NCBI GenBank assembly: GCA_016781705.1
Contig: JADDPV010000005.1
Coordinates: 1-14,402, forward strand
DNA: 14,402 bases
Direction of reading: 5' to 3'
DNA from: Rubrobacter sp.
GTDB lineage: Bacteria; Actinomycetota; Rubrobacteria; Rubrobacterales; Rubrobacteraceae
Made by a program: the position numbers and the translations under genes. The notes below the pieces were generated by a model that made no database searches, was not told the DNA's origin, and saw nothing but the letters and a program-made list of their open reading frames with translations. Of the stretch, positions 1 to 6,318 are shown piece after piece; positions within the stretch are counted from its first letter, which is position 1; each line of letters begins with the position of its first letter.

Positions 1-1
1 T

Positions 2-43
2 GCGGCGGAAGCCGATGAGGCGAGCGCCGGAAGCGGCGGGTAG
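2..43 (+). CDS. C-terminal tail of an unseen upstream gene (partial)
   Basis: An open frame enters the window from the left and ends at TAG (41-43). The last residues are Ala/Glu/Gly/Ser rich (AAEADEASAGSGG). Only 13 codons are visible, so no family can be named. It stops three bases before the next GTG start and lies in the same frame, as expected for an upstream member of the same operon. Chromate transporters often neighbour ChrB-domain genes, but nothing seen here proves that identity. Confidence 0.3.
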   Translation, partial: AAEADEASAGSGG

Positions 44-46
44 GCC

Positions 47-463
47 GTGCTCTGGGCCACCCGCCGCGGATGCCACGTGGACCGGACCGCCTGCGTATGG
101 CTCATAGAACGGTTCGTGGACCCCCAGGCCGACTTCCGCTTCTTCGAGGACCCCGCCGAGGCTCCCGACGGAGCGGAGCTATTCGATGTCGCCGGGGCGA
201 GGCTCTCCCACCACGGCGAGGACTGCTCCTTCGAGACGTTCCTGAAACAGTACGATCTCGAAGACCCCGTGCTGGCCGAGAACGCCGAGATCGTCCACGA
301 CGCCGACCTCTTGGACGAGAAGTACGGGTGGCCGGAGTCCGATGGGTTGGACGCCATCGTCAGGGGAATGCAGCTCGTCCTGCCCGATGATCCGACCCTC
401 ATTCTGCACACCGATCCCCTCTTCGACGGTCTCTACGCCTACCTGAGTCGGGAAGTGCTTTAG
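47..463 (+). CDS. ChrB C-terminal-domain (chromate resistance-like) protein
   Basis: This 138-residue protein matches the stand-alone C-terminal domain of ChrB, the chromate-resistance accessory protein. Recognisable family blocks are an N-terminal WATRRG, VDRTACVWLIERFVDP (residues 11-26), the FDVAGARLSHHGEDCSF block (46-62) and IVHDADL (82-88). His, Cys and acidic residues in these blocks could bind metal, but that is inference. The N-terminal DNA-binding half of full-length ChrB is absent, so this is a domain-only version. It starts with GTG three bases after the previous stop and ends one base before the FetA-like start, so it is probably translationally coupled. In the family the domain is linked to chromate or redox-metal stress. 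Next to a FetAB-type exporter it may serve a wider metal-stress role. Confidence 0.8.
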   Translation: MLWATRRGCHVDRTACVWLIERFVDPQADFRFFEDPAEAPDGAELFDVAGARLSHHGEDCSFETFLKQYDLEDPVLAENAEIVHDADLLDEKYGWPESDGLDAIVRGMQLVLPDDPTLILHTDPLFDGLYAYLSREVL

Positions 464-464
464 C

Positions 465-1175
465 GTGGCTTGCGGGAAGATAGAAACCAGAGACCTGTGG
501 TACGTCGCGGGCGGGGCGGAGATCCTGCGGGGCGTGAACGTCACGATACCGGAGGGAGAAATCGTCTGCGTGGCGGGGCCTTCGGGGGCCGGGAAGAGCA
601 CGCTGCTGCGCGCCCTGAACCGCCTTATAGAACCGTCTTCGGGGGAGGTCTTTCTGGACGGCGAGCCGACGGACGCGATGGACCCGCTGGAGCTGAGGCG
701 CAGGGTGGGCATGATCTTCCAGCTCCCCGCCCTCTCCGGCGCTTCAGTCGAGGAGTGTGTCCTCTACGGGCCTCGCCTGATCGGCGAGGGCGCCGACGCC
801 GGGGAGCTCCTGCGGATGGCCGGCCTCGACGACTCTTTCCTGCGCCGCGACCCGCAGAGCCTCTCGGTCGGCCAGCAGCAGCGGGTCTCCATCGCCCGGG
901 CGCTGGCGCTCGGGCCGGAGGTCCTGCTCATGGACGAGCCGACCAGCGCCCTCGACGAGGCCGCGCGCGACCGGGTGGAGAAGTCGATCCTGGCCCTCAA
1001 CCGCCGCGAGGGCCTGACCATCATCGCGGTCAGCCACGACCTCGAGCAAGTGGAACGCTTGGCCGACCGGGTGATCCTCTTGGCCGACGGCCGCCGTGAA
1101 GGGGCCTGGAGCAGGGAGGAGTTCGACGGCGGGGGGCGCGAGCGGATGAGACGGTTCGTCTCCGGGAGGATTTAG
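465..1175 (+). CDS. fetA: FetA-type ABC transporter ATP-binding protein
   Basis: This 236-residue ATPase energises the adjacent FetB-type permease. All nucleotide-binding motifs are visible: Walker A GPSGAGKST (38-46), Q-loop Gln86, signature LSVGQQQR (133-140), Walker B VLLMDEP (153-159) and the switch His191 in VSHD. The length fits the YbbL/FetA group. In E. coli, FetA-FetB exports iron and raises tolerance to oxidative stress; assigning that substrate here rests on the UPF0014 partner. The GTG start at 465 follows the ChrB-like stop by one base, and the FetB start follows this stop by one base, so all three genes are probably one transcript. The protein looks intact. Confidence 0.85.
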   Translation: MACGKIETRDLWYVAGGAEILRGVNVTIPEGEIVCVAGPSGAGKSTLLRALNRLIEPSSGEVFLDGEPTDAMDPLELRRRVGMIFQLPALSGASVEECVLYGPRLIGEGADAGELLRMAGLDDSFLRRDPQSLSVGQQQRVSIARALALGPEVLLMDEPTSALDEAARDRVEKSILALNRREGLTIIAVSHDLEQVERLADRVILLADGRREGAWSREEFDGGGRERMRRFVSGRI

Positions 1176-1176
1176 C

Positions 1177-1950
1177 TTGGAGGGTCTTGGCACCGTTGCG
1201 TCGGCGCTGCTGGCTTTGGGGCTCGTGGCCGTCGCGGTCGCCCTCAGCTTCTACGAGAAGCTCGACCTCGAGAAGGACATCGGGGTCGCCGTCGTCCGCT
1301 CGTTCGTCCAGCTCGCCGCCATCGGCTACGTCATAAACTTCGTCTTCGGGCTCGACTCTTTAGGCTACGTCGCGCTGCTCCTGGCGGTCATGGTCGGCTT
1401 CGCGGGCTGGACCTCCTCGCGCCGTGCTCGTGGCGTGCACCGCGCGCTCCCACTCGCCGCGGCGGCGATAGGCGTCGCGGCGGTCTGCACTTTGGGGCTG
1501 TTGCTCGTCTTGCAGGTGGTGCCGCCGACGGGCCGGTACCTCATCCCGTTGGGCGGCATGGTCGTCGGGAACTCCATGAACGCCGCGAGCCTGACGATGG
1601 GCCGCATAAGGGACGACGTAGAGGCACAGCGGGCAAACATCGAGGCGGCCCTTGCTTTGGGGGCGACGAGCCGGCAGGCCGTCGCCCCCGTGCTCAAGAG
1701 TTCCCTGCGCAGCGCCATGATACCGCTGGTGGACTCGACGAAGACGGTGGGCATCGTCTTCCTACCGGGGGCGATGGCCGGCATGATAATCGGCGGCGCG
1801 GACCCGCTGGAGGCGGTGCGGTTGCAGATCGTGGTCCTCTACATGCTGCTGGGGAGCGTCGCGATCTCGGCGATCCTCGTCGGCCTCTTCTCCTACCGCT
1901 CCTTCTTCACCCCCCGCCACCAACTCCGGCCCGCGACGCCCGACGCGTAG
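1177..1950 (+). CDS. fetB: FetB-type (UPF0014) membrane permease, probable iron/metal exporter
   Basis: This 257-residue, very hydrophobic protein has about seven predicted membrane segments and is the permease partner of the preceding ATPase. UPF0014/FetB hallmarks are the central GMVVGNSMNAASLTMGR block (127-143), which follows a hydrophobic helix, and the C-terminal FLPGAMAGMIIGGADP segment (195-210). The TTG start at 1177 is supported by a GGAGGA ribosome binding site at 1165-1170 inside the end of fetA, with a 6-base spacing. It ends at TAG (1948-1950), 20 bases from the end of the convergent cysC. A short hairpin (1964-1968 with 1974-1978) spans the junction. The exported substrate is inferred from the family and from the ChrB-like neighbour. 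Confidence 0.87.
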   Translation: MEGLGTVASALLALGLVAVAVALSFYEKLDLEKDIGVAVVRSFVQLAAIGYVINFVFGLDSLGYVALLLAVMVGFAGWTSSRRARGVHRALPLAAAAIGVAAVCTLGLLLVLQVVPPTGRYLIPLGGMVVGNSMNAASLTMGRIRDDVEAQRANIEAALALGATSRQAVAPVLKSSLRSAMIPLVDSTKTVGIVFLPGAMAGMIIGGADPLEAVRLQIVVLYMLLGSVAISAILVGLFSYRSFFTPRHQLRPATPDA

Positions 1951-1970
1951 AGGAAGGTTCAGGCGCGCTC

Positions 1971-2552
1971 CTAGCGCGAGTCCCAGCGGTACGTCGGGTC
2001 GCGCTCCGTCGGGAGGTAGCCGAAGAACTCCAGCTTCTCTATGACCCGGCTCGCGCTCTCGTGGGGCTCCTCCTCGGCCGTCTTGAGCACGAGGTCCGGT
2101 GCGGCCGGTGGCTCGTAGGGGTCCGAGACGCCGGTGAACTGCGCTATTTCGCCGGCGAACGCCTTCTTGTAGAGGCCCTTCACGTCGCGTTCGGCGCACA
2201 CCTCCAGAGGCGCATCCACGAAGACCTCGACGAAGTCGATGATCCTGCGCCGCACCTGGTCGCGCGCCTCCTTGAACGGCGAGATGGCCGACACGATCAC
2301 CGCGACGCCGTTCCGGGTCAACAGGTTCGCCACGAACCCGATGCGCAGTACGTTGACGTTCCGGTCCTCGCGCGAGAAGCCGAGGCCCTTGGAGAGGTTG
2401 GTCCGCACGATGTCCCCGTCGAGAACCTCCACCCGGCGTCCCCTCTCCCGCAGCTCCTTCTCCACGATCTCGGCGACGGTTGTCTTCCCGGCCCCCGAAA
2501 GCCCCGTGAACCACAGGGTGAAACCGCGCTCCCTTACTCGTCCGTTTTCCAT
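1971..2552 (-). CDS. cysC: Adenylyl-sulfate (APS) kinase
   Basis: CysC phosphorylates adenosine 5'-phosphosulfate with ATP to make PAPS, the activated sulfate used for reduction or sulfation. This 193-residue cytosolic protein is full length for the family. The P-loop GLSGAGKTT is at 17-25, followed by the substrate-binding DGDIVRTNL (45-53), LGFSREDRNVNVLR (57-70), the conserved Ser-Pro-Phe in SAISPFKEAR (88-97), and KGLYKKAFAGEIAQFTGV (125-142). The ATG at 2552 is preceded by an AAAGGA site. No sulfate adenylyltransferase gene is visible beside it. The decayed IS630-type element starts roughly 40-85 bp upstream, so the native promoter may be truncated or supplied by the element. It is convergent with fetB. 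Confidence 0.93.
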   Translation of the reverse strand: MENGRVRERGFTLWFTGLSGAGKTTVAEIVEKELRERGRRVEVLDGDIVRTNLSKGLGFSREDRNVNVLRIGFVANLLTRNGVAVIVSAISPFKEARDQVRRRIIDFVEVFVDAPLEVCAERDVKGLYKKAFAGEIAQFTGVSDPYEPPAAPDLVLKTAEEEPHESASRVIEKLEFFGYLPTERDPTYRWDSR

Positions 2553-2637
2553 ACTTGTTCCTTTCCGCGTAGTCTTGGTCTGCTGCCTCTAAAGTGCCTC
2601 GCACTGGTGTTTGGACTATATCCGGTGTCATGGGGGC

Positions 2638-3060
2638 ATGAACGCCTGCTCCGAAGACCTGCGCCAGAAGAAGATCGTCGAGGCCGCCGAGCGCGCAGCA
2701 CGCTCAAGATAGGCCGAGGCCGCCTGCGTGCCTTCGGAGCCGGGATCTCTTCGGTCAGAGACGCCACATCACGTCGCGACGGCCCGAGCGGGTCGGTCGC
2801 TGGCGCGGAGGAGAAGCGTCCCGCGGCCCCCGTCCGAAGATGGACGAGGGGGAGGTGGAGGCTCCTGGAGGCGGACCTCCTCGAAGGGCGCCCGGTGGTG
2901 GCCCCACCATGCCCTAGAGAGAGGCGCGGGCCCCTCGAGGGGGCGGGTGGGCAGCAGGGTGCGGCCCAGCGGATCGACGGTCTCTCGGATGCTCAAGCGC
3001 CTCGGGCGAAGCCGAAAGACTCGGCGTATCGCTCGTTGTTTCTCAACAGCTCGTCGGTGA
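2638..3060 (+). pseudogene. Decayed IS630-family transposase (N-terminal part)
   Basis: An ATG at 2638 opens a peptide beginning MNACSEDLRQKKIVEAAER, closely resembling the start of IS630-type transposases, and stops at TAG (2710-2712). Family-like pieces continue in shifting frames: FGAGISSV (helix-turn-helix) around 2740-2760, LLEADLLEGRP around 2863-2895, and STVSRMLKRLGRSRK around 2972-3020. Several indels and stops are needed to join them, so the gene is dead. The DDE catalytic core is not recognisable downstream. The left flank (about 2600-2637) looks like the element's end, but no matching inverted right end was found. Naming rests on remembered family sequence, not on a search. Confidence 0.75.
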
Positions 3061-3312
3061 CGCTCGAAGCGTGCTCCTTTCTTCGAACCTCCGTACACTT
3101 GTCTCAACGTACCCGGCGGGATGCTTCACGAAGCCGTCCAGGGGCGTCCTGCAGGCGGCGAGCGAGGTGAGCACCGACGCTCCTGTTGCGTCGGCGGCTT
3201 CGCCGTGACCGTAGACGAGTGCTCGTCCCGGAGGTGCAGGCGCTCGCGGGCCGTATTGGAGCCGGATACGTGGGTGGACCGGAGTCCGCAACGGCTTTCG
3301 CCGCCCCCTAAC

Positions 3313-3384
3313 CTCACCGGTACTACCCCGAGGACCACGACCTCGACAGGCTCCTCGGGGCGCCCGCCGTCCGGTACCGGTGAG
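3313..3384. repeat. Nested perfect inverted repeats (11 bp outer, 8 bp inner)
   Basis: CTCACCGGTAC at 3313-3323 is the exact reverse complement of GTACCGGTGAG at 3374-3384. Inside it, CCCCGAGG at 3326-3333 pairs exactly with CCTCGGGG at 3353-3360. The two stems nest, so a 72-base cruciform or RNA stem with an internal bulge is possible on either strand. It lies downstream of the sulfatase gene end and beside another hairpin. Its function is unknown. Confidence 0.65.
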
Positions 3385-3393
3385 CAGCCGGGC

Positions 3394-3428
3394 GGGACCG
3401 GAAGCCGGGCCCGCCGCCCTCCGGTCCC
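3394..3428 (-). terminator. Probable terminator hairpin of the sulfatase-family gene
   Basis: GGGACCGGA (3394-3402) and TCCGGTCCC (3420-3428) form a perfect 9-bp GC-rich stem around a 17-base loop. The hairpin begins 26 bases past the TAG at 3455-3457 on the minus strand. There is no clear U-tract, so intrinsic termination is only a plausible reading. Confidence 0.4.
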
Positions 3429-3454
3429 ACCCAGTCTCGGCTTCGCTCCAGGTG

Positions 3455-4920
3455 CTAAGACGCCCTGTCCAACCGGCTGATGCCCACCACGCCGTCCCTG
3501 CCCGAGCGCCAGCCGTCGAGCGCCCTACGGCGGGGGACCAGGTGTTCCTCCGGCGTGCCGAGGCTCTCCAGGAAGGAGATGGCGTCCGTGGCGAGCGTCG
3601 CGCCCTCGCCGCCGCGCTCCCTCCAGACGTTACGCTGCTCGTCTGGGTCGGCTTTGAGATCGTAGAGCTCCGGCTCGTCGTCGGGGCCGCCCAGAATCAG
3701 GGACCGGTCGCGGGTGGTGACGGTGAGCGGCATGTAGGAGGAGATTCTACGGACTTTCGAGTCCACGGCCGTGGTGATCTCACCCTCCGCCAGATAGAGG
3801 GGCCAGGAGCTGACGACGAACGCCTGGTGCTCGGCCCTCTCCCCGGAGAGGACCCCACCGAACGACTCACCCGCCATCGTGCTCGGGAGTCCCCCGAGCC
3901 CCACCATCTCCAGGACCGTTGGCGCTATGTCCGGGGCGGTGGTCAGCGCCTGCCGGCGGCCGGGCTCCAGGCCGGGGCCGCGGACCATCAGGGGGACGTT
4001 TGTCAACTCCTTGTAGAGCGGGGACCGCTCGACCGTGAGTAGCCAGGACTCGGCCAGCCACTCGGGCGTGGAGGAACCCGCTGTGACGGTCGCCTCCGGG
4101 TCGTGGACCCACTCGGCCTTACCGAAGTAACCGTGCTCCCCGAAGTAGAAGCCGTGATCGGAGGTGAAGAGGACCACCGCTTTCTCCCGGAGGCCCAGGG
4201 TGTCCAGCTTGGCGAGGAGCCGTCCGACCAGAAGTCCACCATCGTGACCTCGCCGCAGTAGGTGGCGTGGCCGAGGTCCACGTCGTCTTGGGTGAGGCCG
4301 GCCCTCTTCCAGTCCCCGTAGGCCGGGTAGATCTGCTCCCCTTTGTACCTTTCCCTGTACCTGGCAGTGTAGTAGTCTGACGCGTCCCAGGGCTCGTGCG
4401 GGTCCCAGGTGTCCACGTAGAGGAAGAACCTCTCGTCGTAGTGGCGCTCTAACCACCGCTCGGCCTCGGTCATGGTGCGTGCCACCATCCGGTCTTCCTC
4501 GGAGCGCCACGTGGAGCGCATGTCGGCACGCTCGTGCGGCCTGGTGTCGTCGCCCTGCCCGCGCACCCACAAGAAGTCGTCGAAGCCGCGGTCGTAGCCG
4601 AAGCCGTTGCGGATGTAGAACGGCGTGTCCACGACGCCCATCGTATGGTAGCCGGCCCTCGAGAGGATCTGCGGTAGGGTTGCCAGCCGTCGGGGCAACG
4701 GCTCCCAACCCATGTGCGTGTACGAGAACGTCCCCGTGAGGTAGTCCGCGCGGGCGGGCATCGTCGGGAAAGACGAGACCGTGTGGTGGTCGAAGACCAC
4801 CGACTGGCGAGCGAACTCGTCCAGGTAGGGCGTGTGGATCCAGCGGTTCCCGTAGGCCCCCAACCGGTCGGAGCGAAACGTGTCCGCCACGATCATCACC
4901 ACGTTCGGGCGATCGATCAT
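3455..4920 (-). pseudogene. Sulfatase/phosphodiesterase (alkaline phosphatase superfamily) with one frameshift
   Basis: The N-terminal frame (4920 to about 4231) carries NVVMIVADTFRSDRLGAYG with metal ligand Asp13, the nucleophile region FPTMPARADYLTG (51-63) and DPHEPW (173-178). The C-terminal frame continues with LVGRLLAKLD, FTSDHGFYFGEHG (metal-binding Asp-His) and the family's tail motif ELYDLKADPDEQRN. The frames join if one base is restored near 4231 (minus-strand ttctgg read as ttcctgg), giving about 488 residues, normal for the family. The usual Cys/Ser-x-Pro-x-Arg sulfatase signature reads Thr53-Met-Pro-Ala-Arg, so formylglycine cannot form. A Thr nucleophile, as in nucleotide pyrophosphatase/phosphodiesterase relatives, is more likely. 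The ATG at 4920 has a good GGAGGT site. No signal peptide is seen. The frameshift may be genuine or a sequencing error. Confidence 0.85.
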
Positions 4921-5012
4921 CTTCTACCTCCTAAGAGTCGTGTGAGATCTTCTAGCGACCGTGCGGCTCGTGCCGCCGCGCTCGCCGCACATCGCTTCAT
5001 TACCCCGGCCAT
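4917..5012 (-). CDS. Small upstream ORF (31 aa), ATGA-coupled to the sulfatase gene
   Basis: An ATG at 5012 is preceded by a very strong ribosome binding site (GGAGGGG at 5015-5021). The frame runs 31 codons to a TGA at 4919-4917 that overlaps the sulfatase ATG (4920-4918) as ATGA, the classic translational-coupling arrangement. The peptide is basic, Ala/Arg rich, with one Cys (VMKRCAASAAARAARS), and contains rare codons for this GC content (CTA, TTA, ACA, CGA). It could be a leader peptide controlling the downstream gene, a small protein, or chance. I know of no family for it. Actinobacterial sulfur genes are known to carry short Cys-containing leader peptides, but the usual motif of those is not present here. 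Confidence 0.45.
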   Translation of the reverse strand: MAGVMKRCAASAAARAARSLEDLTRLLGGRR

Positions 5013-5024
5013 TTCCCCCTCCTT

Positions 5025-5057
5025 TTTGTCTATTTTGGTAACTATGTTAATAGACAA
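5025..5057 (-). promoter_or_regulatory. Operator-like inverted repeat upstream of the sulfatase unit
   Basis: TTGTCTATT (5026-5034) and AATAGACAA (5049-5057) are perfect 9-bp arms around a 14-bp spacer, AT-rich in a GC-rich background. On the minus strand the downstream arm contains TAGACAAA (5032-5025) and abuts the ribosome binding site of the 31-codon ORF. The same TARACAAA box occurs upstream of tauE (6017-6024) and upstream of the dead tauE copy (6218-6225). This suggests a common regulator of the anion exporter and the sulfatase-family gene. The arm length and position fit a dimeric repressor site, or an mRNA structure at the ribosome binding site. Confidence 0.5.
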
Positions 5058-5073
5058 CGAGCGCATAAAGCAG

Positions 5074-5100
5074 GCGCGGCCCGATCTCCTCGGACCGCGC
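5074..5100 (-). terminator. Probable terminator of the TauE/SafE gene
   Basis: In the minus-strand transcript, GCGCGGUCCG pairs with CGGGCCGCGC (10 bp, one G-U) around a 7-base loop, about 13 bases after the TauE stop. It is followed by CUGCUUUAU, a short U-containing run. Position and stability suit an intrinsic terminator. It also separates tauE from the regulatory region of the sulfatase unit. Confidence 0.6.
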
Positions 5101-5113
5101 CCCTACAGGTCTG

Positions 5114-5992
5114 TTACGTTTCGAGCACGGGCTCGGCCTTGCGGCGGGCGGCAGAGATGGCGAAGTAGAGGGCGACGATCCAGACGGCGGCGAGGGCCAT
5201 GTAGACGAGCGTGTTCAGGCTCGGGTCTACGCCGACGGCCTTGAGGAAGGTGCGGGCGTTGGTGAGGAGTATGACGCCGCCGACTGCGGTACCCATGACC
5301 CGGGCGTTGAGGTGGCGGACTACCCAGGCGGCTATCGGGGCGGCGACGAGGCCGCCAGCCAGGAGCACGGCGACTATGCCCAACGCTATCTCCTGAGAGC
5401 CAAGCGACAGGAGGAAACCGATGCTGGCGCACAGGGCGACGACGAACTCGCTGGTATCCACGGTACCGACGACCTTGCGCGGCTCCATCCTGCGCGAGGA
5501 GAGGAGGGTGGGCGTAGAGATCGGACCCCACCCACCGCCGCCGACGGCGTCGAGGAAGCCCGCGACTATGCCGAGGGGCGAGAGGAGCTTCCTGGGCACC
5601 GGCCGCTCGTTGATGAGCTGGCCGACCCTGGAGAAGGCGAAGCGGGCCAGGATGTACACGCCGAGGCAGAAGAGGAAGATCGCCACGAACGGCTCGGCGA
5701 CCGCGGCGTCGAGGTTGCTCAGGAACACTGCGCCGACGAAGGCGCCGATGCCGCCGGGGATTGCGAGCCAGCCAACCTTGCCCCAGTCCACGTTGCCGAA
5801 CTTCCAGTGCGACGCCCCCGACGCGAGCGTCGTGCCCACCTCGGAGAGGTGGACGCTCGCCGACGCCACAGCCGGCGCGATCCCCGCCGTCAACAATAGC
5901 GTCGTGGATGTCACCCCGTAGGCCATTCCCAACGCCCCGTCCACCAACTGGGCGATGAAACCGACTATCGCCAGAATGACCAAGCTCCTCAT
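5114..5992 (-). CDS. TauE/SafE-family membrane anion (sulfite/sulfonate) exporter
   Basis: This 292-residue polytopic protein has about eight predicted membrane helices. It shows the internal duplication typical of TauE/SafE permeases: GFIAQLVDGALGMAYGVTST (11-30) is echoed by GIVAGFLDAVGGGGWGPIST (141-160). The family exports sulfite, sulfoacetate or related organosulfur anions; the exact substrate cannot be read from sequence. Nearby cysC and a sulfatase-family gene support a sulfur role but do not prove it. The ATG at 5992 follows a GAGAGGT-type ribosome binding site. An inverted repeat at 6022-6046 lies about 30-55 bases upstream, and a terminator hairpin follows the stop. The protein appears intact. 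Confidence 0.88.
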   Translation of the reverse strand: MRSLVILAIVGFIAQLVDGALGMAYGVTSTTLLLTAGIAPAVASASVHLSEVGTTLASGASHWKFGNVDWGKVGWLAIPGGIGAFVGAVFLSNLDAAVAEPFVAIFLFCLGVYILARFAFSRVGQLINERPVPRKLLSPLGIVAGFLDAVGGGGWGPISTPTLLSSRRMEPRKVVGTVDTSEFVVALCASIGFLLSLGSQEIALGIVAVLLAGGLVAAPIAAWVVRHLNARVMGTAVGGVILLTNARTFLKAVGVDPSLNTLVYMALAAVWIVALYFAISAARRKAEPVLET

Positions 5993-6016
5993 TTAACCCG
6001 ACCTCTCGTTCTCTGT

Positions 6017-6046
6017 TTTGTTTACAGATTTAGTGCATAACTGTAA
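6017..6046 (-). promoter_or_regulatory. Operator-like inverted repeat upstream of tauE/safE
   Basis: TTACAG (6022-6027) and CTGTAA (6041-6046) form a 6-bp inverted repeat with a 13-bp spacer. On the minus strand the segment reads ACTAAATCTGTAAACAAA. This aligns at the same distance from the ATG with ACTAAGTTGGTAGACAAA in front of the dead tauE copy. The TAAACAAA part (6024-6017) also matches the box upstream of the sulfatase unit. It is probably a regulator site or core promoter. Confidence 0.5.
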
Positions 6047-6116
6047 TCCGGGTGGAGTAGTCAGTGCATGGGCCGAGTGGCACATTTCTCGGCGCTGCTA
6101 CTTTGGCGCACCCACC

Positions 6117-6191
6117 TCAAGCCACCCACAAAGACGCATCCACCATCTGGGACGGCATATCCACAAGGGCCAGAACGATCAAGCTCCTCAT
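6117..6191 (-). pseudogene. Remnant 5' end of a second tauE/safE gene
   Basis: An ATG at 6191 opens a 24-codon frame that begins MRSLIVLALV and continues SQMVDASLWVA before TGA (6119-6117). It aligns residue for residue with the start of the intact exporter (MRSLVILAIV, then AQLVDGALGMA). The first 12 bases, ATGAGGAGCTTG, are identical, and silent and conservative changes follow. It has its own GGTAAGG ribosome binding region and an upstream box matching that of tauE. Similarity fades after the stop. It looks like the leftover of a tandem duplicate that decayed or was cut away. Whether it is transcribed is unknown. Confidence 0.65.
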
Positions 6192-6217
6192 CCTTACCAC
6201 GATCCTTTCTATACAAC

Positions 6218-6238
6218 TTTGTCTACCAACTTAGTAGA
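6218..6238 (-). promoter_or_regulatory. Operator-like box upstream of the tauE remnant
   Basis: TCTAC (6222-6226) and GTAGA (6234-6238) form an inverted repeat with a 7-bp spacer. On the minus strand the sequence ACTAAGTTGGTAGACAAA matches the tauE box at 14 of 18 positions. It lies 27 bases before the remnant's ATG, against 25 for tauE. Its preservation beside a dead gene suggests recent decay, or a site still used as a distal operator. Confidence 0.45.
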
Positions 6239-6318
6239 TATAGGAGACTGTATACGGGACGGGCGTCCGCTGTCAAGTAGGTTGGAGGGAACTCCGTTGA
6301 AGAATCTGATTGTTCTAA

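Larger units (their letters stand above)
3061..3454. other. Gene-poor decayed stretch; contains a broken open frame and inverted repeats
   Basis: No intact gene is supportable here. On the + strand the frame 3183-3383 reads as protein-like sequence (RIGAGYVGGPESATAFAAP, a TAA at 3309-3311, then YYPEDHDLDRLLG before TGA), which looks like a broken gene fragment of unknown family. A small hairpin lies at 3174-3194 (CCGACGC/GCGTCGG). A nested inverted repeat at 3313-3384 and a strong hairpin at 3394-3428 are listed separately. Long antisense frames in this stretch have low-complexity Arg/Pro/Gly compositions and look like GC artefacts. Confidence 0.5.

Noticed and set aside
2061..3170. Long + strand frame of 369 codons across cysC and the IS630 relic
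   Set aside because: Its first half is antisense to the clearly coding cysC, and its second half only reflects transposase pieces.
5026..5057. Palindrome considered as an intrinsic terminator
   Set aside because: The stem is AT-rich and weak, lies upstream of a strong ribosome binding site on the coding strand, and a better terminator for tauE is at 5074-5100.
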